NCBI GenBank assembly: GCA_016282135.1
Contig: JAEEKA010000006.1
Span: 1-64,000 of the forward strand
Direction: 5' to 3'
Length of the DNA stretch: 64,000 bases
Source of the DNA: Oscillospiraceae bacterium
GTDB taxonomy: Bacteria; Bacillota; Clostridia; Oscillospirales; Oscillospiraceae
Part shown: positions 54,328-63,385 of the stretch, one piece after another
Layout of the letters: each line of letters opens with the position of its first letter
Position numbering within the stretch: position 1 is the first letter of the stretch
The notes under the pieces: model-generated
The model's database searches: none
What the model was told of the DNA's origin: nothing
What the model saw: only the letters and a program-made list of their open reading frames with translations
Made by a program: the position numbers and the translations under genes

Positions 54328-54919
54328 GGTTTTTCAGGAAGGTCCGCCGGTGGATGGGGCAGAGCCCCAGCCGGTCGATGGCCGCATAATGGGCCTTCGT
54401 GCCGTAACCCTTGTGGATGGCAAAGCCGTAGCCCGGATAGAGATCGTCATATTGAATCATAAGTCGATCCCGGGTGACCTTGGCCAGAACGGAGGCCGCG
54501 GCCACAGAAGCGCAGCTTGCATCCCCCTTCACAACGGTCCTGGTTGGCAGACCCAAACCGGGGTCCCGATTTCCGTCCACCAGGCAGAGATCCGGCCGCA
54601 GTCCAAGCTGCTCCACAGCCCCCCGCATGGTCCGATAGGTAGCCTGGAGGATATTAATCTCGTCGATGGTCTTCTCGTCCACAAGACAGACCGCCCAAGC
54701 AAACGCCTCGGCAGCAATCACGTCATAGAGCGCTTCTCTCCGCTTTTCTGAAAGCTTTTTGGAATCATTCAGCCCATCGATCACCAGGCCTGCCGGCAGA
54801 ACGCAGGCCGCCGCGCAAACCGGCCCAGCCAGAGGCCCACGCCCCGCCTCGTCGATGCCGCAGAGAACGGCAAAGCCTTCCCTGCGAAGCTCAGCTTCAT
54901 AATGGTACAAATCTGTCAT
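54314..54919 (-). CDS. rnhB: Ribonuclease HII
   Basis: 201 residues. GIDEAGRGPLAGPV near 22 (DE catalytic pair), GLNDSKKLSEKRRE, LVDGNRDPGL and SVAAASVLAKVTRDR near 145. Removes ribonucleotides from DNA. GGAG seven bases before ATG 54919 rejects the longer frame to 54964, which reads through a heptamer repeat. Confidence 0.96.
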   Translation of the reverse strand: MTDLYHYEAELRREGFAVLCGIDEAGRGPLAGPVCAAACVLPAGLVIDGLNDSKKLSEKRREALYDVIAAEAFAWAVCLVDEKTIDEINILQATYRTMRGAVEQLGLRPDLCLVDGNRDPGLGLPTRTVVKGDASCASVAAASVLAKVTRDRLMIQYDDLYPGYGFAIHKGYGTKAHYAAIDRLGLCPIHRRTFLKNHGSA

Positions 54920-54937
54920 AGTACTCTCCGAGTGCGC

Positions 54938-54965
54938 GTGCAGAATGCAGAACGCATCATGCACG
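54938..54965. repeat. Degenerate heptanucleotide tandem repeat (4 units)
   Basis: Units GTGCAGA, ATGCAGA, ACGCATC and ATGCACG between rbgA and rnhB. Confidence 0.7.
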
Positions 54966-54970
54966 TTGAT

Positions 54971-55861
54971 TTACACGGGATGTTCCAAGGTAAAACGCCC
55001 CAGCTTGGAGCTTCTGTACTCTTCCAGCAGGACGTTTGCCATTCGATCCATGTCCAACTGGCTGCCGGGAAGCAGGAAGCCCCGCTTTCTCGCCGCCTGT
55101 TCCATCAGGGCAAAGCCCCGGGCGGCGGGGGTCAACTCCGGGAAGTCCGCCGGGAACAGGCTGTCGTCCAGCTTGTAACGATCCCGCAGGGCCTGAGGAT
55201 AGTCCTGCCAGAGCTGCGCCATAAGCCGGGCGGCGAGGGTTTCGGTATCCAGAATGTCATCCTTGACCGCTCCGGTCCAAGCCAGGCGAAGTCCCACCTC
55301 CGGGTCCTCGAACTTGGGCCAGAGGATGCCAGGCGTGTCCAACAGCAAAAGGCCCTGGTCCACTGTGACCCACTGCTTGCCCCGGGTGACGCCGGGACGG
55401 TTTTCCGCCTTGGCGCCCTTCCGTCCCGCCACCTGGTTGATAAAGGTGGACTTTCCTACGTTGGGAATGCCCACAATCATGGCCTTGAGGGGCTTGCCCG
55501 CCATGCCCTTTTCCGCGTAGCGTCGGCGCTTCTCCGCCAGCAGCCGGTTCAGAGCGGGGGAAAAATCCGTAATCCCCTTGCGGGCTTTGCAGTCCGTCTG
55601 GATTACGGAAAAGCCCCGGGCTTTGAAATGGTCGGCCCAGGCTTTTGTCCGCGCCGGGTCGGCCATGTCGATTCGATTCAAAATGATCATGCGGGGCTTT
55701 GACCCACAGATGGCGTCAATATCCGGGTTGCGGGAGGAAATCGGGATCCGGGCGTCAATGATCTCGCATACCGCGTCTACCAGCTTCAACTCGGCTTCCA
55801 TCATCCGCCGGGTTTTGGTCATGTGCCCGGGATACCATTGGATGTTCATTTCATCAGTCAT
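54971..55861 (-). CDS. rbgA: Ribosome biogenesis GTPase RbgA (YlqF)
   Basis: 296 residues, circularly permuted GTPase: G4 ILNRIDMADP near 60, G1 VGIPNVGKSTFINQ near 122 and G3 LLDTPGILWPKF near 168. The N-terminal NIQWYPGHMTKTRR is the diagnostic box. Needed for late 50S assembly. ATG 55861 has AGGGG in front. ATG 55849 would give the shorter classic start. Overlaps the signal peptidase gene. Confidence 0.95.
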   Translation of the reverse strand: MTDEMNIQWYPGHMTKTRRMMEAELKLVDAVCEIIDARIPISSRNPDIDAICGSKPRMIILNRIDMADPARTKAWADHFKARGFSVIQTDCKARKGITDFSPALNRLLAEKRRRYAEKGMAGKPLKAMIVGIPNVGKSTFINQVAGRKGAKAENRPGVTRGKQWVTVDQGLLLLDTPGILWPKFEDPEVGLRLAWTGAVKDDILDTETLAARLMAQLWQDYPQALRDRYKLDDSLFPADFPELTPAARGFALMEQAARKRGFLLPGSQLDMDRMANVLLEEYRSSKLGRFTLEHPV

Positions 55862-56573
55862 AGATGTCCCCTATTCTCTTCCAGTTCCTGGCGTTGCCCT
55901 GCTGGGTATCCTGCCCTGGGAAAAGCAGCCACAGTGCCTTGCCTGCGATAAAACGGCCATCCACCATGCCCACTTCCGGGGAACGGCTGTCCTTTGAGTC
56001 GTTGCGGTTGTCGCCCATGAGGAAATAACAGCCTTCCGGGACCTGGACGGAATACCCATCCGAAGGAATGCCCCAGGGAAGCATGGGCTCGTTGATATAA
56101 TCCTCCGGCTGCTTCTCACCGTCCACATAGACATGCATGCACAGATCGTCCACCCCAATCCGAAAGGAAACGGTCTGTCCTCCTGTTGCAATCACTCGCT
56201 TCACAATCGGTTTCCCGTTTTCATAGCTGGGCACACAGGCCACCACAATATCACCCTGCTCATAGGAAGAGCAGAGGAAATTGCTTCGGAGGATCAAATA
56301 ATCTCCAAAATTGCCCACCATTTCATTCTCTCCTACCAGGGTGGGATACATGGAACTGCCGGACACGCCTACCAATCGCACCGCCAGCACGAAGGTAACA
56401 ACAATCACAGAGAGCATGCATACCACATCGTGAACCACGGAATACACCGTCCCCGTGAAGCCCTTGGCTTCAAAGGGGTCCGGCGCTTTTTTTGATTTTT
56501 TGCGCTTCGGAACCTTCAGCGCAAAGGATTCCGCTTCGCTCATTTCGAGTTCATTGGATTCTGGTTCGCTCAT
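55854..56573 (-). CDS. lepB: Signal peptidase I (copy 1)
   Basis: 239 residues. Basic acidic-tailed N-terminus, one membrane helix near 54-73, catalytic Ser in VSGSSMYPTLVG near 80, and Lys in PIVKRVIATGGQTV near 126, with the MGDNRNDSKDSR box near 188. Cleaves signal peptides outside the membrane. GGAGGCTGCT precedes ATG 56573. The same ten bases precede the start of the neighbouring copy. Confidence 0.94.
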   Translation of the reverse strand: MSEPESNELEMSEAESFALKVPKRKKSKKAPDPFEAKGFTGTVYSVVHDVVCMLSVIVVTFVLAVRLVGVSGSSMYPTLVGENEMVGNFGDYLILRSNFLCSSYEQGDIVVACVPSYENGKPIVKRVIATGGQTVSFRIGVDDLCMHVYVDGEKQPEDYINEPMLPWGIPSDGYSVQVPEGCYFLMGDNRNDSKDSRSPEVGMVDGRFIAGKALWLLFPGQDTQQGNARNWKRIGDIYD

Positions 56574-56631
56574 AGCAGCCTCCAGGGTGGTCGGGCAAAA
56601 TGCCTGCCTGTTTGAGATGGCGATTCACTCG

Positions 56632-57321
56632 TCAGTCGTAAATATTTCCGATCCTGCTCCAATCCCGGGCGTTCTCCTCCCATATGTTCTGCCCAGGGAT
56701 AGTAAGCAGCAATGCTTTTCCCACGATGTAGCGCCCGTCAACCATACCCACGTCGTCATATCGACTGTCCCAGGAATGGTTCCGATTGTCGCCCATCAGG
56801 TAATAGCAGTTCTCCGGCACCGTGACGGTATAGCCGTCACGAGCGTTTCCCACAGCGTGCATGGGTTCGTTAATGCGATCCTCGCTCTGGCGCACATCAT
56901 CCACATAAACATGGAGAAAGCCGTCTTCCTCCTGCCGGAAGCTGACAGTCTGGCCGCCGCTCGCAATCACCCGCTTAACAATGGGCTCTCCCTCCTGAAA
57001 ATAGGGAATGCAGGCAACAACGATATCCCCCTGCTCATAGTCGGAGCAGAGAAAATTGCTGCGGAGAATCAGATAGTCGCCCCCCGTGCCCAGATCCTTA
57101 TCCTCTCCAACCAGAGTAGGATTCATGGAAATCCCGCTGACCCCAACCAACCGGGCGACAAACACAAATGCAACCACAATTATGGACAGAATGCAGATTA
57201 CGTCGTGGACCACGGAATAAATGGATCCGGCAAAGCCCTGTGGTTCATAGGGATTGGGCTTTTTCTCTTTTTTCTTCGGGGTCTTCGATTCTACAGTTTC
57301 GTTGATGTTCAGATCGTCCAA
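56632..57321 (-). CDS. lepB: Signal peptidase I (copy 2)
   Basis: About 229 residues. VSGISMNPTLVG carries the catalytic Ser, and PIVKRVIASGGQTV the Lys. MGDNRNHSWDSR follows near the end. The residues after the Ser differ from copy 1. The frame opens at GTG 57357, but GGAGGCTGCT before TTG 57321 matches the start of copy 1, so TTG 57321 is chosen. First gene of a transcript running on to rnhB and beyond. Confidence 0.92.
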   Translation of the reverse strand: MDDLNINETVESKTPKKKEKKPNPYEPQGFAGSIYSVVHDVICILSIIVVAFVFVARLVGVSGISMNPTLVGEDKDLGTGGDYLILRSNFLCSDYEQGDIVVACIPYFQEGEPIVKRVIASGGQTVSFRQEEDGFLHVYVDDVRQSEDRINEPMHAVGNARDGYTVTVPENCYYLMGDNRNHSWDSRYDDVGMVDGRYIVGKALLLTIPGQNIWEENARDWSRIGNIYD

Positions 57322-57370
57322 AGCAGCCTCCTGATTATTCGGGCATTCAGCCCGCACTTATTTATTTTAT

Positions 57371-57399
57371 ATTATAAATCTTTTTGGCGCAAATGCCAA
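57371..57399 (-). promoter_or_regulatory. Promoter of the signal peptidase-rbgA-rnhB operon
   Basis: Minus strand: TTGGCA (57399-57394), 17-base spacer, TATAAT (57376-57371). Confidence 0.85.
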
Positions 57400-57487
57400 G
57401 CACTTTTTTCTAAAAAAAATGTAAACCTGCACAAAAAGCAATGCCGATATTTGCAAAATCCGATAATTTCTTCTGGCAGAATTTCTA

Positions 57488-57516
57488 TTGATTTTTTGCT
57501 TGCAACGGGGTAAAAT
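57488..57516 (+). promoter_or_regulatory. Promoter of the DUF1292 gene
   Basis: TTGATT (57488-57493), 17-base spacer, TAAAAT (57511-57516). Transcription should start near 57523, just before the ribosome site. Confidence 0.75.
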
Positions 57517-57546
57517 AGAATCAGAAATCAAATGGAGGCAAAATTC

Positions 57547-57828
57547 ATGAGCGAACTGTTCGGAGACGACTTTATCACCATCACCGACGAGGACGGCGTC
57601 GAATACGAGTTGGAGGTTCTTAGTTCTGTGGAATACCAAGGCAGCACTTACCTTGGCGTCTGTCCTGCCGATTCCGATGAAGACGCGGAGTTGGAGGTCA
57701 GCGTTCTCAAGGTTGTGATGGAAAACGGCGAAGAGATTCTGGAAGCTGTGACTGACGAAGACGAGTTAGCCGCCGTCTATGATCTCCTGCTGGACGAATA
57801 CGAAGAAGAGCCGGAGGAAGACGAGTAA
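57547..57828 (+). CDS. DUF1292 family acidic protein
   Basis: 93 residues, MSELFGDDFITITDEDG at the start, then YELEVLSSVEYQGSTYLGV and an acidic tail EEEPEEDE. DUF1292 proteins are small, acidic and widespread in Firmicutes (often near yrrK/yrzB), with no known role. GGAGG eight bases before ATG 57547 rejects ATG 57532. Confidence 0.88.
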   Translation: MSELFGDDFITITDEDGVEYELEVLSSVEYQGSTYLGVCPADSDEDAELEVSVLKVVMENGEEILEAVTDEDELAAVYDLLLDEYEEEPEEDE

Positions 57829-57900
57829 ACGCAGTGCCCTGTGCTGCGTTCGGGGAAAGCCCTCGACGCCTGCACTGCAGCCATAATCAATAATACTTAA

Positions 57901-58099
57901 AACACCCTGCTTGGTGCGTGATGTGCCCTTTTAGACCCACAACATTTTTACGGGACGCTGGAACTTCCTTGGCGGATTGTAGACCTCCCGCGTGGCTTGC
58001 CCGCGGAAGCTGGGAACAGAGAAACCCTGGAGCGGCGACCCACCTGCCAGTAACGTGCAGGTTATAAATGGGTGCACACGGCTTGAGCGGGGTTTTTTT
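57901..58099 (+). ncRNA. ssrS: 6S RNA
   Basis: About 200 bases folding into one long irregular hairpin, as 6S RNA does. The closing stem pairs TGTGCCC (57922-57928) with GGGTGCACA (58070-58078) and runs outward, with bulges, through GCTTGG/CTTGAGC to CCC/GGGG and AAAA/TTTT at the U-tract 58093-58099. The apical stem is CCGCG (57988-57992)/CGCGG (58002-58006). The 3' side of the central region holds GGCGACCCACCTGC and a small hairpin (58042-58047/58057-58062), as in known 6S RNAs. It binds sigma-A RNA polymerase in late growth. A TAATAC -10 is at 57891-57896. No covariance model was run. Confidence 0.78.
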
Positions 58100-58158
58100 G
58101 CATTCTTTTCGGTCGATTCTGCAAAATGTGAACTTTTCACTTTTTCTCAAACTTTCTC

Positions 58159-58187
58159 TTGCAACTTGTACCAAATAGCTGTATAAT
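58159..58187 (+). promoter_or_regulatory. Promoter of the SurA-like gene
   Basis: TTGCAA (58159-58164), 17-base spacer, TATAAT (58182-58187). Its position fixes the start of the gene at ATG 58240, not at 58159. Confidence 0.88.
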
Positions 58188-58239
58188 AAGCCACGATCGG
58201 CCCGAGTCAAATGGGCCACAGCAAATTTTGAGAGGATTG

Positions 58240-59781
58240 ATGAATCAAATGAGCGCATCTGCATCCAAAAGGAAGCGCAAAGAGCTGGAAGACCAGGGTC
58301 TTTCCGCAAAAAACGTTGTCGTAAAGAGAGAAAAAGAGGTACGCAAAAAGACGACCCGAAACGTGCTGGTGTTTTTCCTTACTGCGGTTATCTGCATTGC
58401 GGCCATTGTGGCCGTCATCAAGCTGGTGAACCGTCCCAGCTTTGATTCCGGCGCCGCCGTCGTGACAGTAGGCGAAGAAAAAGTTAGCGTCCCCGTTTAT
58501 AACTATTTCTACAGCATGACCGCAAACAACTTCCATTCATACTATTCCCAGTATATTCAGCCCGGTGTTTCCGTTTCAAAGCAGCCCAATCTCTTTGGCA
58601 ACGGTTCCATGGAGGACTACCTGATCGAGCAAACGAATACCAATCTTCAGGAGGTTCTGAATGTTGTCGCCGAAGCCAAAAAGAACGGTTACAGCATTAC
58701 CGAGGAGGACAAGGCTCAGATTGAAAGCAATGTGAAAGCCCTTGAAACTGATGCCGAGAGAAATAATTACAGCACTGAACGGTATATCCGTTCCCGCTTC
58801 GGCGAAGGCTGCAATCTGGATAACTATAGAGAATACCTGGAGCTCATGGCCATCTTCTCCGGCTATGCCCAGAAGCTCACCGAGGAGTTCAAGCCCACAG
58901 CGAACGATCTGGCGGCTGAATATCAGAAGGACCCCACCGCTTATGATCTGGTTTCTTTCACCTACGCTTCCGTGTCCGCGGAATCCACCAAGATAGAAAA
59001 CGACAAGGGCCTGACTCCCGTCAGCGCTACTGATCCCACAGCCAGCACGGAGCCCACCACCACTCCTACTACCTACACCGATGAAGCAAAGGCAGCAGCC
59101 AAGGAAAAAGCAGAAGGCTACGCCAAGGAGATGCCGGAGGACGCCCAGACCGTGACCTACTCCATGAGTTATGTGTCTTCCCTATTCACTGAGGAGATCG
59201 CAACCTGGCTCTTTGACGAAGCCCGCAAGGAAGGCGACGTGAAGGTCTTTGCCAGAAACGAAGCAGGGACATACTATTACACCATCCGCTTCGACAACAG
59301 AGACACCAACGACTACTGCCTGGTGGACGCCAGCTTTGTCACCATCACCAAGGACAAAGAAAACACAAAGATCGAGGAAGGCCAGAAGACCGCCTCCGAG
59401 AAGCACGACGCACTGCTGGCCGCCATTCGCGACGGCATGACCAACGAGGAGTTCCAGAAGGCCGTTGGAGACCTTGGCCTCACTGTTAACAACAGCACTA
59501 TAACTCGTACCTACTCCATCAAAGAAATCCGCGAATTCCTCTACGATTCCAGCCGGAAGGCCGGCGATCTGCTGACCTCCTATGAGGACGACACGACCTA
59601 TTATGTGGTCCGCTACGTGTCCACCGCGGAGGAAACCTACCGGGATCAGCTGGTAAAATCCACTCTGTGGGAAGAGTACTACAGCAAGCTCACCAGCGCC
59701 AACAAGCTGACGACTGACGCAGACTTGATGCAGTACGCTTCCACCGACCTGGCCTTCAGCAGCAGCTCCAGCGGAAGCTGA
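58240..59781 (+). CDS. SurA/PrsA-like membrane-anchored foldase
   Basis: 513 residues. A basic cytoplasmic N-terminus (KRKRKELEDQG), one membrane helix near 47-66, then an extracytoplasmic region with SurA_N-like helices (DYLIEQTNTNLQEVLN, ITEEDKAQIESNVKAL) and two stretches like the parvulin domain (TWLFDEARKEGDVKVF, EFLYDSSRKAGDLLT). No complete PpiC signature is seen, so isomerase activity is uncertain. A Thr/Pro/Ser-rich linker is near 265-280. GAGAGGA precedes ATG 58240. Confidence 0.8.
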   Translation: MNQMSASASKRKRKELEDQGLSAKNVVVKREKEVRKKTTRNVLVFFLTAVICIAAIVAVIKLVNRPSFDSGAAVVTVGEEKVSVPVYNYFYSMTANNFHSYYSQYIQPGVSVSKQPNLFGNGSMEDYLIEQTNTNLQEVLNVVAEAKKNGYSITEEDKAQIESNVKALETDAERNNYSTERYIRSRFGEGCNLDNYREYLELMAIFSGYAQKLTEEFKPTANDLAAEYQKDPTAYDLVSFTYASVSAESTKIENDKGLTPVSATDPTASTEPTTTPTTYTDEAKAAAKEKAEGYAKEMPEDAQTVTYSMSYVSSLFTEEIATWLFDEARKEGDVKVFARNEAGTYYYTIRFDNRDTNDYCLVDASFVTITKDKENTKIEEGQKTASEKHDALLAAIRDGMTNEEFQKAVGDLGLTVNNSTITRTYSIKEIREFLYDSSRKAGDLLTSYEDDTTYYVVRYVSTAEETYRDQLVKSTLWEEYYSKLTSANKLTTDADLMQYASTDLAFSSSSSGS

Positions 59782-59800
59782 CAAAGATTTATTCTAACAG

Positions 59801-59838
59801 CAAGAGGTATCGGCTTTGATCCGATACCTCTTGTTTTT
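59801..59838 (+). terminator. Terminator of the SurA-like gene
   Basis: 13-base perfect arms 59801-59813 and 59821-59833 around CTTTGAT, followed by TTTTTAT. The addA stop codon lies in the T-tract, so the converging genes end together. Confidence 0.93.
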
Positions 59839-62800
59839 ATAGCTCCGTCATGGAATCCGTAGCGAAGAAATATAGCAGCCTTCGAACCACAGGCCGTTCA
59901 AAAATTCGGCTGAGAGCAGAGGCGTAGGCATCCAACTGGGGTCGGTACTTCTCCCCTGCCCGGGCCTCTTCGCCAGGAACAACCCGGTCGGTTTTAAAAT
60001 CAACTACGGTGATTAGTTCATCTCGGAACAGGCAGCAGTCCGTGACGCCCTGGAGGAGAATCCGCTCCCCTTTCGCATCAGGATACCATTTCTCCGCAGG
60101 TGTCAGGACGGAAAACTTGAATTCACGCAACACCCGGTCAGCCCCGCGGATCAAGTCTCCCAAGGGACCTTGAAAAACACGCAGGAGCTTAGCTGGGTCC
60201 ACCGCCTCTGCCTGAGCCGCAGTGAGAAAGTCCTCCTCTACCATTCGCCGAAGCTGAGATTGAATGTCCTCCAAACAATCTACACGGGAGAAATCCAGAT
60301 ACTGCATAGCCTGGTGGACCGCAGTTCCCTTCTGGGCCGGCGTCAACGGTTTCTCCCTCTGCATCAGCATTGGTCTGCGCAGGGACAGCCGGGAGTAATC
60401 CTCCCGGGGCGCGCCGTCGTCCGCCTCCCGGTCTAATTCCCGTCCTTTAAGCTGGGTCGCGGTCAGCTTGGAGGGAACAGTCTGTGCGGCAACATGGGAA
60501 TAGCCGAAGCTGAGACTTTCCCGCAAGGCCTCGGCAGTAACTGTCCCCGGCAGCCGGGCAGGCCTTTCAGCCTGGATCGGCGATGCTGACTCTGCGGGAA
60601 CCTCCTGCCAGGTAATCCGCCAAGGATAATCCGAAACAATGGTTCCCTCCGGCTTTCCAGCAACAGCGTGAAGCTCTCCTGCCTCCGTCCGAAGCAGTGC
60701 TGTTTGCAGCACCCAATCCCCGGGACAGGCGGCATCCGCCGCCAGTTGTTTGGCCGTCTCCGGGGTCAACTGGGTGACAAGGCTCTGGAGCTTTCCGTGA
60801 AGCTTTTCCCCGCAGCAGCTCATAATCAGCATATCTCTGGCCCGGGTCATAGCCACATAGAGAATTCGCAACTCCTCGGAGAGATTATCCTGCCTGAGTT
60901 GACGGGCGATGGCCGCCTTGGCAATGGAATGGAAGCGGATGTGCGCAGCTCTGTCATAAACCGAACAACCTGCTCCAAGGCTGCTATGGAAGAGGACGGG
61001 TTCCTTTAGGTCCTCCGTATTGAAGCGCCGGGACAGGCCGCAAAGCAGGACAACCGGAAATTCAAGACCCTTGGACTTGTGGACGCTCATGACGGTAACC
61101 GCGTTCCCCACCGGTTGGGATGTGGGAAGACCACCCCGGTCCCGGAGAGAATCCACATAGCACAAGAACTGATGCAGACTTTTCTGGCCGCCCTCGGAGA
61201 AGGAAGCCGACAACTCAAAAAAGGCCCAAAGCCTTCGCAGTCTGGCGGGGCCGTCCTTCATGGCACCGTAGACACCGTCCAAATCCACCGTCTTCCGAAT
61301 CTTTTCCAGCAGAGCAGACAGCGAGAGGTCCCTTGACAGGACGCGAAGATGCTCCAATGCGGACAGGGCAGCAGCAAGGGATGGTTCCTCCTGCGCCGCC
61401 GCAGAAAGAGCGTCCCATAGATCCGTGTCCCGGGAACCTCTTGCCCTGGCCAGCGTCCCGGCGGAAATCCCGAAAATGGGACTCAGCAGTGCCCCGGTGA
61501 GCGGTATATCCTGGTGGGCATTGTCCAGCACTTGAAGCAGACATAGCAGCGCCTGTATCTCTGAGGCGTTCAGCAGATCCTCGCCGGTATCGCTTGCAGC
61601 GGGAACTCCCAGGCGCTGTAATGCTTCCAGGTAGCTCTCAGCTACGTTTTTCGGGGATCGCAGAAGGATTACAATATCGCCGGGCTCCACCGGCCGGGTT
61701 TTGTCCCCGTCCCGGATGGGCGTTTGAGTTTCCAGCAGTTCCCGGATCCGTCGGGCAGCAAAAGCAGCCTCCACCCGGTTTTTTTCCGGGGTATCGGCAT
61801 CTTCTTCATCCTGCGCCGTAGAGAGACAGTGAAGCTCCACCTGAGTCTGTGGCAGGGAGAGCATCTCCCGGCCGGGCCGAAGCGTCTCAAGAGGCCCGTA
61901 ATCCAGGCCCCCCACCTGGGGAGACATGCACAGACGAAATACGGAATTGACGGCCTCCAACACGGCTTCTCCGGAGCGGAAATTGTGGGAAAGCAGAATA
62001 CGCTGTTTGGAAGTAGGATCTGTTGAATCTGCGTCTGGATAGCACTCGTATTTCTTTAAGAAAATGGCCGGATCGGCCAGACGGAAACGGTAGATAGACT
62101 GCTTCACATCCCCCACAAAAAAGCGGTTTTTACCGTCCCGGGACAGCGCCCGGAAAATGGCGTCCTGAACCTGGTTGGTGTCCTGGTATTCGTCCACCAT
62201 GATCTCCCGATATCGCTCCCCGATCCTTTGGGCCGCCGGAGTTGGCGACACGCCGTCGGGCTCCAGCAGCAGACGAAGGGCCAAGTGCTCCAAATCAGAG
62301 AAGTCCATTGCATGAATGCGGCGCTTTTCCGCAGAAAAGCGATCCGAAAATTCTCTGGTCAGTTGAAAAAGAGCGCGAAGAGTCACTGCAGTTTCGGCCA
62401 AATCATTCAGAACCTCCAAGGAGGAACCCCGTAGTTCCTCGCCCCATTTGCGAATCCGGGACTTGGCCTGCTCCCGGATCACCTTGGCGCGTTCCTGGAG
62501 AGATGGGTCCTCGCAGCTTCGAACGGGAGGAAGCCGGCCGAAGTCTGTTGCGGTCGGAAACGCCACAAGGGTTTCATCCCAGGTCTCACAGGCGGCCAAC
62601 GCCCGGAGACCGGCGGCATTCGCCGTGAAAAGGGAAGCATATTTTGCCAGACCGTCACAGAGGCCCAGCTCTTCGGCGATCTTTTCCATCCTCTCGGCCT
62701 GATCCAGGGCACAAACGCGAAGGCCCTCCAGCAGGTACTTCCCCCAGACGGTTTGCTCCGCGCCGTTAATCTCCGAAAGATTCAGACGGGCTTCACAATC

Positions 62801-63385
62801 CGCCAGCCAACCCTTTGGATCAGGATAACACTGGGCAGTGTTATAAACGCCCAAAATCAGAGTCGGAATCCTGCGGTCGTCTCTTCCGGCCCCGAGACTG
62901 TCTACCAACTGCCGCAGATCGAAATCCGACGCAATCTCGTTGTATCGCTCCTCCAGAAGATCATCCAGAATCTGTCCCTGCAAGAGCTCAGCCTCCGTCT
63001 GCTCCAACATGCGAAAATCCGCGGGAACGTCCAGCTCGTAGGAAAACTCCCGGATCATTTCCGCGCAGAAGGCATGGACGGTGGATATCTGGGTCAGGTA
63101 CACCCGGCTCTGCTGCTTTTGCAGGTGACGGTTTTCCGGGTCCTCCGCAAGTCGTGCCGCCAACTCTCGGGCGATTCTGGCACGGAGCTCAGCGGCAGCT
63201 TTTTTCGTAAAGGTGATAATCAGAAAATCATTGATGGAGCAGTCCCGGTCGGTACGGAGGACCTGATCCATCAACCGTTCCACGATAACCTTCGTCTTGC
63301 CGGAGCCGGCGGCGGCGGCCACCAGGATCGGTCCGCCCGGATTTCGAACAGCCTGGGCCTGGGCCTTCGTCAGGGTATCAGCCAT
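59837..63385 (-). CDS. addA: ATP-dependent helicase/nuclease subunit A AddA
   Basis: 1182 residues. UvrD-like helicase with AAAAGSGKTKVIVERL near 25, MVDEYQDTNQVQ near 395, NFRSGEAVLEAVN near 470 and MSVHKSKGLEFPVVL near 770. The C-terminal RecB-type nuclease has ELITVVDFKTDRVV near 1130. With AddB it processes double-strand breaks for recombination. GGAGG ten bases before ATG 63385 sets the start. Overlaps the addB stop by eight bases. Confidence 0.97.
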   Translation of the reverse strand: MADTLTKAQAQAVRNPGGPILVAAAAGSGKTKVIVERLMDQVLRTDRDCSINDFLIITFTKKAAAELRARIARELAARLAEDPENRHLQKQQSRVYLTQISTVHAFCAEMIREFSYELDVPADFRMLEQTEAELLQGQILDDLLEERYNEIASDFDLRQLVDSLGAGRDDRRIPTLILGVYNTAQCYPDPKGWLADCEARLNLSEINGAEQTVWGKYLLEGLRVCALDQAERMEKIAEELGLCDGLAKYASLFTANAAGLRALAACETWDETLVAFPTATDFGRLPPVRSCEDPSLQERAKVIREQAKSRIRKWGEELRGSSLEVLNDLAETAVTLRALFQLTREFSDRFSAEKRRIHAMDFSDLEHLALRLLLEPDGVSPTPAAQRIGERYREIMVDEYQDTNQVQDAIFRALSRDGKNRFFVGDVKQSIYRFRLADPAIFLKKYECYPDADSTDPTSKQRILLSHNFRSGEAVLEAVNSVFRLCMSPQVGGLDYGPLETLRPGREMLSLPQTQVELHCLSTAQDEEDADTPEKNRVEAAFAARRIRELLETQTPIRDGDKTRPVEPGDIVILLRSPKNVAESYLEALQRLGVPAASDTGEDLLNASEIQALLCLLQVLDNAHQDIPLTGALLSPIFGISAGTLARARGSRDTDLWDALSAAAQEEPSLAAALSALEHLRVLSRDLSLSALLEKIRKTVDLDGVYGAMKDGPARLRRLWAFFELSASFSEGGQKSLHQFLCYVDSLRDRGGLPTSQPVGNAVTVMSVHKSKGLEFPVVLLCGLSRRFNTEDLKEPVLFHSSLGAGCSVYDRAAHIRFHSIAKAAIARQLRQDNLSEELRILYVAMTRARDMLIMSCCGEKLHGKLQSLVTQLTPETAKQLAADAACPGDWVLQTALLRTEAGELHAVAGKPEGTIVSDYPWRITWQEVPAESASPIQAERPARLPGTVTAEALRESLSFGYSHVAAQTVPSKLTATQLKGRELDREADDGAPREDYSRLSLRRPMLMQREKPLTPAQKGTAVHQAMQYLDFSRVDCLEDIQSQLRRMVEEDFLTAAQAEAVDPAKLLRVFQGPLGDLIRGADRVLREFKFSVLTPAEKWYPDAKGERILLQGVTDCCLFRDELITVVDFKTDRVVPGEEARAGEKYRPQLDAYASALSRIFERPVVRRLLYFFATDSMTEL

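Noticed and set aside
57887..58309. 140-residue minus-strand frame over the 6S region
   Set aside because: Covers a non-coding RNA and the promoter of the SurA-like gene, with no ribosome site and random composition.
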